Source: Haloparvum alkalitolerans (GTDB taxonomy: Archaea; Halobacteriota; Halobacteria; Halobacteriales; Haloferacaceae). Taken from it: a stretch of DNA of 64,000 nt. The first letter of the stretch is position 1. Each line of letters begins with the position of its first letter. The translations under genes were made by a program, and so were the position numbers. Positions 57,295 to 64,000 of the stretch are shown piece by piece. Location: positions 1-64,000 of the forward strand of contig NZ_JBNLIA010000011.1 in assembly GCF_050122995.1 (NCBI RefSeq), read 5' to 3'. Below the pieces are notes generated by a model. The model had not been told where the DNA came from and ran no database searches. It saw only the letters and a list, made by a program, of their open reading frames with translations.

Positions 57295-60123
57295 ATGGCT
57301 CAAGGGATCGTCGGGGAGTTCCTCTCGCTGAAGGCGGAGGCCGACGCGGACCTCCTCGCGATGCAGTGCGGCGACTTCTACGAGTTCTTCGCGGACGACG
57401 CCGAGACGGTCGGCGAGGAGCTCGACCTGAAGGTGTCCCAGAAGTCCTCGCACGGCTCCTCGTACCCGATGGCGGGCGTCCCGCTCTCGGAGCTGACCCC
57501 CTACCTGAAGGCGCTCGTCGAGCGCGGCTACCGGGTCGCGGTCGCCGACCAGTACGACACGGAGGACGGCGGCCACGCCCGCGAGATCACGCGGATCGTC
57601 ACCCCCGGAACGCTACTGGAGACGACCGACGCCGACGCACAGTACCTCGCCGCGGTGGTGCGCGCCGGGTCCGGCGGTCGAGATCGCTCCAGCGCCGGCC
57701 CCGACACGGGCGCGGACACCGACGCGGACGGCCCCTACGGACTGGCCTTCGCCGACGTGACGACGGGCCGATTTCTGGTGACGGAGGTCGCGGACCGCGG
57801 CGAGGCGCGTGCCGAACTCTACCGCTTCGACCCGGTCGAGGTGCTGCCCGGGCCGGCCGTCAGAAACGACGACGCGACGCTGTCGGCGATCCGCGAGGCG
57901 GTCGACGCCGCGCTCTCGGTCCACGACGCGGAGGCGTTCGCGCCCGGCCGCGCGAAACACGCCGTCCGCGAGCAGTTCGGCGACGAGACCGCGGACGCGG
58001 TCGGCCTCGACTCCGAGCCGGCGCTCCGCGCGGCGGGCGCGGCCCTCGCGTACGTCGAGGAGACCGGCGCGGGCGTGCTGGCGTCGATGACCCGACTCAC
58101 CGCCTACGGCGCGGACGACCACGTCGAGCTCGACGCCACCACGCAGCGCAACCTCGAACTCACCGAGACGATGAGCGGGGACGGCGAGGGGTCGCTGGTC
58201 GACGCCGTCGACCACACCGTCACCAGCCCCGGCGGGCGGCTCCTCCGGGAGTGGATCACCCGCCCGCGCCGCGACCGCGCGGAGCTTGACCGCCGGCTCG
58301 ACGCCGTGGAGGCGCTGGCGTCCGCCGCGCTGGCCCGCGACCGGCTCCGGGAGGTGCTGGAGGGCGCCTACGACCTCGAACGGCTCGCCGCCCGCGCCAC
58401 GAGCGGGAGCGCCGGCGCGCGCCAGCTGCTGTCCGTCCGGGACACGCTCGGGCTCCTGCCGGCGCTCGCGGACGCCGTCTCCGACACGCCGCTCGCTGAC
58501 TCGCCGGTGGCCGCGGTGCTCGACCGGCCCGACCGCGAGGCCGCCCGCGCGCTCCACGACGAGCTCGACGAGGCGCTCGCGGAGGACCCGCCGAGCACCG
58601 TCACGCAGGGCGGGCTGTTTCAGCGCGGCTACGACGAGGAGCTCGACGCGATCATCGAGGAGCACGAGGCGGCCAAGGAGTGGCTCGACACCCTCGCGGA
58701 GCGCGAGAAGCGCCAGTACGGCCTCTCGCACGTCACCGTCGACCGCAACAAGACGGACGGCTACTACATCCAGGTCGGCAAGTCCGTGGCGGATGAGGTC
58801 CCGGACCACTACCGGGAGATAAAGACGCTGAAGAACTCCAAGCGGTTCGTCACCGACGAGCTGGAGGAGCGCGAGCGGGAGGTCATGCGGCTGGAGGAGG
58901 CCCGCGGCGACCTGGAGTACGAGCTGTTCGAGTCCCTGCGCGACCGCGTGGCCGACCGCGCCTCCCTGTTGCAGGACGTGGGGCGGACGGTTGCGGAGCT
59001 GGACGCGCTGGCGTCGTTCGCGGAGCACGCCGCGGCCAACGACTGGACGCGGCCGGCGCTCGCGGAGCCGGGACCGCTGGACGTGGAGGCGGGTCGGCAT
59101 CCAGTCGTGGAGCGGACGACCGACTTCGTGCCGAACGACCTCCACATGGACCGCGAGCGCGGCTTCCTGATCGTCACGGGGCCGAACATGAGCGGGAAGT
59201 CCACCTACATGCGGCAGGCGGCGCTTATCACCCTGCTGGCGCAGGTGGGGTCGTTCGTCCCCGCGCGGTCGGCCCGGATCGGGCTCGTCGACGGCGTCTA
59301 CACGCGCGTCGGCGCGCTCGACGAGCTCGCCCAGGGGCGGTCGACGTTCATGGTCGAGATGCAGGAGCTGTCGAACATCCTCCACTCCGCGACCGAGGAC
59401 TCGCTGGTCATCCTCGACGAGGTGGGCCGCGGCACCGCCACCTACGACGGCATCTCCATCGCGTGGGCCGCCACCGAGTACCTCCACAACGAGGTGCGCG
59501 CGAAGACGCTGTTCGCGACCCACTACCACGAGCTGACGACGCTCGCGGACCACCTCCCGCGCGTCCACAACGTCCACGTCGCGGCCGACGAGCGCGACGG
59601 CGAGGTGACGTTCCTCCGCACGGTCGAGGAGGGGCCCACCGACCGCTCGTACGGCATCCACGTCGCGGACCTGGCGGGCGTCCCGAACCCCGTGGTCGAC
59701 CGTGCCGGCGAGGTCCTCGACCGCCTCCGGCAGGAGAAGGCCATCGAGGCGCGGGGCGGCTCCGCGGGCGGGCGCGGCGGCGCGGCGACCGGCGGATCCG
59801 GCGGAGACACCGAACAGGTCGTCTTCGACCTCTCCTCCGGATCGTTCGCGTCCGCGGGCGGCGGCGACGCAGGCGGCGACGCGGACGACGGGGACGCGGC
59901 GCGGACGAACGCCGACCGCGCGACCAGCGCCGCGGACGGCGGCGAGACCGCCGCGGCCGGGGCGGCGTCCGCGCCGGAAGCGGGGTCCGCGGCCGCCGAC
60001 GAGCCCGCGCTCGACCCGGAGACGGCCGCGGTCCTCGACGCGCTCGCGGACGTGGACGTCAACGAGACGCCGCCGGTCGAACTGCTGGCGAAGGTCCAGG
60101 AGTGGCAGGAGAAGTTGGAGTGA
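57295..60123 (+). CDS. mutS: DNA mismatch repair protein MutS
   Basis: 942 residues. Mismatch-recognition F28-x-E30 in GDFYEFF, connector and lever domains, then the ATPase with Walker A GPNMSGKST (629-637), DELAQGRSTFMVEM, Walker B VILDEVGRG and the H-loop FATHYHELT. The C-terminal region (about 815-905) carries a long Ala/Gly/Asp-rich insertion before the helix-turn-helix dimerisation tail (about 905-942). Haloarchaea use MutS/MutL mismatch repair, although mutL is not in this window. Confidence 0.95.
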   Translation: MAQGIVGEFLSLKAEADADLLAMQCGDFYEFFADDAETVGEELDLKVSQKSSHGSSYPMAGVPLSELTPYLKALVERGYRVAVADQYDTEDGGHAREITRIVTPGTLLETTDADAQYLAAVVRAGSGGRDRSSAGPDTGADTDADGPYGLAFADVTTGRFLVTEVADRGEARAELYRFDPVEVLPGPAVRNDDATLSAIREAVDAALSVHDAEAFAPGRAKHAVREQFGDETADAVGLDSEPALRAAGAALAYVEETGAGVLASMTRLTAYGADDHVELDATTQRNLELTETMSGDGEGSLVDAVDHTVTSPGGRLLREWITRPRRDRAELDRRLDAVEALASAALARDRLREVLEGAYDLERLAARATSGSAGARQLLSVRDTLGLLPALADAVSDTPLADSPVAAVLDRPDREAARALHDELDEALAEDPPSTVTQGGLFQRGYDEELDAIIEEHEAAKEWLDTLAEREKRQYGLSHVTVDRNKTDGYYIQVGKSVADEVPDHYREIKTLKNSKRFVTDELEEREREVMRLEEARGDLEYELFESLRDRVADRASLLQDVGRTVAELDALASFAEHAAANDWTRPALAEPGPLDVEAGRHPVVERTTDFVPNDLHMDRERGFLIVTGPNMSGKSTYMRQAALITLLAQVGSFVPARSARIGLVDGVYTRVGALDELAQGRSTFMVEMQELSNILHSATEDSLVILDEVGRGTATYDGISIAWAATEYLHNEVRAKTLFATHYHELTTLADHLPRVHNVHVAADERDGEVTFLRTVEEGPTDRSYGIHVADLAGVPNPVVDRAGEVLDRLRQEKAIEARGGSAGGRGGAATGGSGGDTEQVVFDLSSGSFASAGGGDAGGDADDGDAARTNADRATSAADGGETAAAGAASAPEAGSAAADEPALDPETAAVLDALADVDVNETPPVELLAKVQEWQEKLE

Positions 60124-60232
60124 CCGGCCCATCCGTTTCGAGTCCTCGGATCGGCGGTAGCGACATCCGCCTCCGTCCTGACGGGTAACGTTTATGACGA
60201 TCTCTGACGTACTCTGACAGACGCGGACACCT

Positions 60233-60586
60233 ATGCCGATCAAGCTCGACCCGGCGGACGAGACGCCGCCGATCAAACCGGAGACGAACGCGCACGAGCT
60301 CCTCTCGGTCCTTCTGGACCACCCGGACATGGGGTTTTCTCCCAAGGAATTGGCAGAGATGACCAGCGTTCCCCATTCGAGCGTCCACAAGACGCTCGCC
60401 CGGCTTCGGGAGAGGGGTCTCGTTCGGAAGGTCGACTCGTACTGGGCGGTCGCTGACGACGTCGCGGCCTCGCGGGTCGCCAACGCGGTGAGTCTCCGGG
60501 AGATCGAAGCGGCGTACGGCGACGACGCGTACGGCGACGACGATGAGTGGGCCGAGTCGGCACCGGACCTCGGAGAGAACGCGTAA
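60233..60586 (+). CDS. Winged-helix regulator/antitoxin partner of MazF
   Basis: 117 residues. An HTH of MarR/TrmB type (about 18-68: LSVLLDHPDMGFSPKELAEM, SSVHKTLARLRERGLVRKV). The acidic C-terminal tail (about 90-117) resembles an antitoxin arm. It is 3 bases upstream of a PemK/MazF-family gene, so it is the likely antitoxin although its fold differs from MazE/RHH antitoxins. GC content is lower than in neighbours. Confidence 0.72.
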   Translation: MPIKLDPADETPPIKPETNAHELLSVLLDHPDMGFSPKELAEMTSVPHSSVHKTLARLRERGLVRKVDSYWAVADDVAASRVANAVSLREIEAAYGDDAYGDDDEWAESAPDLGENA

Positions 60587-60589
60587 CGA

Positions 60590-60919
60590 ATGGCGTACGC
60601 ACACGGAAGCGTCGTTCTCGCACCGGCGACGTTCAAGAGCGGCGTTCGACCGTACCTCGTCGTGTCCAACCGGAACCGCCCGTTCCACGGAGACCGATAC
60701 ACCGTCGCCGTCGTCACTTCCACGAACCGCGAGACGGCGGTCGAGTTGACCGCGGATTCGCTGACCCAGGGCGAACTCAAGACGTATCCGAGCTACGTTA
60801 GCCCGTGGTCGCTCCATGTGCTTCCTCATCAGGAAATCGCGAAACGCGTCGCTCAGGTGGACGAGGAGACGATGGACGCGGTCGCGGGGGTCGTTCACGA
60901 CCTGACGAAAGTGATCTGA
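60590..60919 (+). CDS. PemK/MazF family toxin
   Basis: 109 residues. MazF-like beta-barrel: GSVVLAPATFKSGVRPYLVVSN (early basic strand), YTVAVVTSTNR, and VAQVDEETMDAVAGVVHDLT, the C-terminal helix common to PemK. An endoribonuclease role is known for the family. Coupled to the winged-helix gene upstream. The usual Arg/Thr catalytic positions are plausible but were not checked by alignment. Confidence 0.75.
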   Translation: MAYAHGSVVLAPATFKSGVRPYLVVSNRNRPFHGDRYTVAVVTSTNRETAVELTADSLTQGELKTYPSYVSPWSLHVLPHQEIAKRVAQVDEETMDAVAGVVHDLTKVI

Positions 60920-60986
60920 GTCCGGTTCCGAGACGGACCCGGACCACCGTCTCGCGTTCTCCGGACTCGTGAAACTTGATCCTCAA

Positions 60987-60998
60987 TTTAAACTTTAT
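60987..60998 (+). promoter_or_regulatory. TATA element of the DJ-1/PfpI gene
   Basis: ATTTAAACTTTA lies about 35-46 bases before ATG 61033, and a purine follows near 61010-61020. Good archaeal promoter. Confidence 0.5.
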
Positions 60999-61032
60999 CT
61001 CGCTGCTCCGCGTAGGTGTGATCGGTGTTACC

Positions 61033-61626
61033 ATGTCCAAGCAGATCCTGATGATCGTCGGCGACTTCGGCGAGGACTACGAGATCATGGTCCCGTACCA
61101 GACCCTCGAAGCGGTGGGCCACAGCGTCGACGCGGTCTGTCCCGAGAAGGAGGCGGGCGAGACGGTCAAGACCGCGGTTCACGACTTCCGGGGCGACCAG
61201 ACCTACCTCGAGGAGCGCGGCCACGACTTCGAGTTGACCGCGACGATGGCCGAGGTCGACCCGGCGGACTACGACGCGCTCGTCGTCCCCGGCGGCCGCG
61301 CGCCGGAGTACCTCCGGACGTACGACGCGGTGCTCGACGCGGTCCGACACTTCTTCGAGGCGGACAAGCCCGTCGCGTCGCTGTGTCACGGCCCGCAGAT
61401 CCTCGCGGCCGCGGGCGTGCTGGAGGGGTACGAGATGACCGCCTATCCGGCGGTGCGCGCGGAGGTCGAGGCCGCCGGCTGCTCGTGGGTCGACGGCGTC
61501 GTCCGCGACCGGAACCTCGTGACCGGCCAGGCGTGGCCCGACCACCCCGAGTGGCTCGCGGCGTTCATGGACCTGCTCGGCGACGAGGTCACCCACGGCG
61601 ACCCGGCGGCCGCCGCGGACGATTGA
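61033..61626 (+). CDS. DJ-1/PfpI family protein
   Basis: 197 residues from ATG 61033. DJ-1 superfamily: GDFGEDYE (acidic residue near the active site), the nucleophile elbow SLCHGPQ with the conserved Cys followed by His, and VVPGGRAPEYLR. Members act as glyoxalase/deglycase-like or protease-like proteins; no precise activity can be assigned. No signal peptide. Confidence 0.85.
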   Translation: MSKQILMIVGDFGEDYEIMVPYQTLEAVGHSVDAVCPEKEAGETVKTAVHDFRGDQTYLEERGHDFELTATMAEVDPADYDALVVPGGRAPEYLRTYDAVLDAVRHFFEADKPVASLCHGPQILAAAGVLEGYEMTAYPAVRAEVEAAGCSWVDGVVRDRNLVTGQAWPDHPEWLAAFMDLLGDEVTHGDPAAAADD

Positions 61627-61762
61627 TCGTGTCTCGCGGCCGCTCGCGGGACTTTTCGTAGGGTGTGGTGACGAGGGCGGTCCGATCGCGGGGGCGTCGT
61701 TCGGTTCGGACGTTCCAGTCGGCTCCCTCTTGCGGGTGTTCCGTGTCTGTCGCGGACTCTGC

Positions 61763-61955
61763 TGTTCGGGACAGCACCACCTCGAAAGCCGACTGCCCCG
61801 TTCAGTCTCACCCACCGCAACCGCACCGCAGCCTCGCACCTCCCCAGCCTCGGCCGCGGGCGGGGCGCGGAAACCACAACGCACCGCAGCGCGCCCCGCC
61901 CGCGACCTCCCTCGCGCGCGTTCCTCGCGCGCGCCGACCGCACCGATCACTGAAC
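61763..61955 (+). repeat. Dispersed structured GC-rich element, copy 4 (short)
   Basis: A shorter copy without the full head. It shares CGACTGCCCCGTTCAG and CCTCGCACCTCCCCAGCCTC. Hairpin 1: 61855-61869 pairs with 61890-61904 (15 bp, 20-base loop). Hairpin 2: CGCGCGCG (61913-61920) pairs with 61926-61933 across TTCCT. It lies between convergent genes, and the 61627-62005 gap has no convincing gene. Confidence 0.7.
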
Positions 61956-62005
61956 GGACAGCCGTCGACGCTGGGTCGGTCCCTCACTGCGGTTGTGGAT
62001 GGCGC

Positions 62006-62299
62006 TCAGTCCTCGGCCGCCGCGTTCTCGATCCGTTCCGTCAGCCACTCGTAGTGGTCGAGCAGCCGCTTTTCTCCTTCGTCGGTGAGGCGGTACACGT
62101 CCGCGATGCCGTCGACGCGCGCGGCGAGGAACCCCCTGTTCTCCAGCGCGTCGAGCGTCTGCCTGAACGTCCGCGGGTCCACGCGCTCGTCCGCGTGCTC
62201 GGCGAGGCGACTCTTGAGCGCTTGCGCGCGGATCTCGCCCGCCTCGTGGACCAGCGCGCAGATGTCGCGCCGGCGTCCGCTGTGGAGCCACCTGGGCAT
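62006..62299 (-). CDS. Small winged-helix (PadR/MarR-like) protein
   Basis: 97 residues from ATG 62299. HTH region IRAQALKSRLAEHADERVDPR, TFRQTLDALENRGFLAARV, then a wing strand DVYRLTDEGEKRLL and a C-terminal helix. Resembles haloarchaeal PadR/MarR-type small regulators. It is divergent from the helicase gene (61 bases) and might regulate it. Confidence 0.72.
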   Translation of the reverse strand: MPRWLHSGRRRDICALVHEAGEIRAQALKSRLAEHADERVDPRTFRQTLDALENRGFLAARVDGIADVYRLTDEGEKRLLDHYEWLTERIENAAAED

Positions 62300-62360
62300 G
62301 CGCCGGCGTTGGCGACCGATTGAGAAACGCCTTTCCCCCCGAGGCGCCCGGTTTGTGGTA

Positions 62361-64000
62361 ATGCATGGCAGGTCTCCGGAGGGCGAGGTGCCGACGCGGG
62401 TGGCCGAGGCGCTGCCCGAGTTCGCGGACGCGTTCGGCTTCGAGGAGTTCAACGAGATGCAGCGGGAGGCGCTGCCCGGCATCCTCGAGACGGACGGGAA
62501 CGTGGTCGCGGCCGCGCCGACCGGCGCCGGCAAGACCGCGCTCGCGGAGCTGGCGATCTGCAAGACGCTGCGGGAGGGCGGCACGGCGCTGTTCATCGCG
62601 CCGATGCGCGCGCTCACGAACGAGAAGGAGGCGGAGTGGGACCGCTTCGAGGAGTTGGGCTACTCCGTCTACGTCGTGACCGGCGAGCGGGACCTCAACC
62701 CGCGCCGCGCCGAGCGCGCGGACATCCTCGTGATGACGCCCGAGAAGGCCGACTCCGCGACGCGGAAGCACGACTCCGCGCGCTACGACTTCATCAACGC
62801 GGTCGACTGCGTCGTCATCGACGAGGTCCACCTGCTCGACTCGGACCGCCGCGGTGCGGTGCTGGAGGTCGTCGTCTCGCGGCTCCGCCGGCTCCGAGAC
62901 CCCCGGATCGTCGCGCTCTCCGCGACGATGCCGAACATCGAGGACGTGGCGGAGTGGCTCGACGCGCCGCCCGAGACGACCTACGCCTTCGGGGACGAGT
63001 ACCGGCCCGTAGACCTGGAGACCGGCGTGAAGACGTACAGTCACGGCGCGAACGCGTTCGCCGACAAGTACCGCCGACTCTACCGCGCGCTCGACCTCGC
63101 GATCCCCCACGTCCGCGAGGACGGGCAGGCGCTCGTGTTCGTCTCCTCCCGACAGGACACGGTGCAGGCGGCCAAGAAGACCCGCGACGAGCTGACCGAG
63201 CGCGACGTGCCGGTCGGCGCCCGCGGCGACTACGAGTTCCACAACGACGCGACGGAGCTGTCGAACGACACGCTCCGGCAGTCGGTGCTCGACGGCGTCG
63301 GCTTCCACCACGCCGGGCTGGGCAAGGAGGACCGCGACCGCGTCGAGGAGTGGTTCAAACAGGGGAAGATCGACATCCTGTTCTCGACCTCGACGCTGGC
63401 GTGGGGCGTCAACCTCCCCGCCCGCTGTGTGGTGATCCGGGACACGAAGTACCACGACCCGCTGGAGGGCGAGACGGACATCTCGCCGATCGACGTGGTC
63501 CAGATGCTCGGCCGCGCCGGCCGCCCCGGCTACGACGACGTCGGGTACGGCTGGGTGGTGTGTGACCATTCGGACGCCGACAAGTACCGGAGCCTGCTCT
63601 CGGAGGGGAAGGAGATCGAGTCGCGGCTCGCCGAGGAGCTCGACGCGCACCTCAACGCGGAGATCGCGATGGGGACGATCCGCGGGCTCGACGACGTGAT
63701 GGGGTGGCTGGAGACCACCTTCTACTACGTTCGCGCGCGGTCGGAGCCCGAGGCGTACGACTTCGAGGCGGTCCGCGAGCGCGTGCGGGAGACGGTCGAG
63801 GCGCTGGTCGACGCCGGCTTCGCGGAGACCGACGAGAACCTCGGGATCTCCCCCTCGAAGCTCGGCCGGCTCGCCTCGAAGTACTACCTCCGACTCGACA
63901 CCGCCGAGCGGTTCCGCGAACTGGCCGACTGCGACGCGGTCACGGCCGACGCGATCCTCGAGGCGGTCGCGGCCGCCGACGAGTTCGACTCCGTCTCGGC
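62361..64000 (+). CDS. Ski2-like DEAD/DEAH helicase, 3' end beyond the window
   Basis: At least 546 residues; no stop before the window end. From ATG 62361. Motif I is APTGAGKT (about 52-59), Q-motif region EFNEMQREALP, Ia PMRALTNEK, II DEVH, III SAT, V/VI TSTLAWGVNLPAR and QMLGRAGRPGYD. This is the superfamily 2 Ski2/Hel308/Brr2-like family; the motif II DEVH and the order place it near haloarchaeal Brr2-type or Hel308 paralogues rather than RecQ. Likely remodels stalled forks or RNA. Confidence 0.85.
   Translation, partial: MHGRSPEGEVPTRVAEALPEFADAFGFEEFNEMQREALPGILETDGNVVAAAPTGAGKTALAELAICKTLREGGTALFIAPMRALTNEKEAEWDRFEELGYSVYVVTGERDLNPRRAERADILVMTPEKADSATRKHDSARYDFINAVDCVVIDEVHLLDSDRRGAVLEVVVSRLRRLRDPRIVALSATMPNIEDVAEWLDAPPETTYAFGDEYRPVDLETGVKTYSHGANAFADKYRRLYRALDLAIPHVREDGQALVFVSSRQDTVQAAKKTRDELTERDVPVGARGDYEFHNDATELSNDTLRQSVLDGVGFHHAGLGKEDRDRVEEWFKQGKIDILFSTSTLAWGVNLPARCVVIRDTKYHDPLEGETDISPIDVVQMLGRAGRPGYDDVGYGWVVCDHSDADKYRSLLSEGKEIESRLAEELDAHLNAEIAMGTIRGLDDVMGWLETTFYYVRARSEPEAYDFEAVRERVRETVEALVDAGFAETDENLGISPSKLGRLASKYYLRLDTAERFRELADCDAVTADAILEAVAAADEFDSVS

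Noticed and set aside
60059..60898. Large leftward frame opposite the winged-helix/MazF pair
   Set aside because: It is a mirror of the rightward genes in GC-rich DNA; the rightward proteins have recognised folds and promoter spacing.

Overview
The window is chromosomal DNA of an extremely halophilic archaeon, most likely Halorubrum-like. It is very GC-rich, and the encoded proteins are strongly acidic and Ala/Asp/Glu/Val-rich. Exported proteins carry twin-arginine signals, often with a lipobox. It encodes the Cys-rich halophilic 2Fe-2S ferredoxin, and many genes start from weak AT-rich TATA boxes 25-35 bases before the ATG (leaderless style). No rRNA, CRISPR array, intact insertion sequence or origin was seen.

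Layout. 1-8.4 kb: a structured repeat, a DUF7504-type ATPase-like protein, a two-domain multicopper oxidase, ferredoxin, an A24 prepilin peptidase, hisI, a PP-loop protein, a PDCD5-like DNA-binding protein and a threonine synthase. 8.7-15 kb: a molybdate/tungstate block, with a MOT1-type permease divergent from a TupABC ABC transporter, then a second TupA-like protein coupled to a ModE-like HTH-TOBE regulator. 15-24.5 kb: TrkA, a PP2C phosphatase with a TPR-membrane partner, a RelE/RHH toxin-antitoxin pair next to tRNA-Thr, enoyl-CoA hydratase, two peptidases and a regulator. 24.5-31.8 kb: small membrane proteins, an Fe-S/NrfD membrane redox operon without a catalytic subunit, Mrp and heme o synthase. 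32-36 kb: two tandem regulators and an alpha/beta hydrolase fold protein. 36-48.7 kb: tRNA-Lys, an M20 peptidase, tRNA-Gly, prs, rdgB, mobA, yqeC, a Zn/Cd P-type ATPase and small exported or membrane proteins. 48.9-54.1 kb: a complete 2-oxoacid dehydrogenase operon (E1a-E1b-E2-E3). 54.3-64 kb: nurA, thiD, mutS, a winged-helix/MazF pair, a DJ-1 protein and the start of a Ski2-like helicase, cut by the window end.

Themes. Molybdenum/tungsten handling recurs: MOT1, TupABC, the TupA paralogue plus ModE-like regulator, MobA and YqeC, and an Fe-S/NrfD pair of the kind that serves molybdo-/tungsto-enzymes. The least-explained signal is a dispersed GC-rich element present four times (about 1-468, 36010-36437, 55711-56165, 61763-61955). 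Each copy keeps two hairpins in the same order, but the stem sequences differ and stay base-paired, so structure rather than sequence appears conserved. Copy 1 is bounded by a 13-bp perfect inverted repeat. Short GC-rich tandem arrays (28 bp x8, 14/15 bp x8, 16 bp x4) sit in other intergenic gaps.
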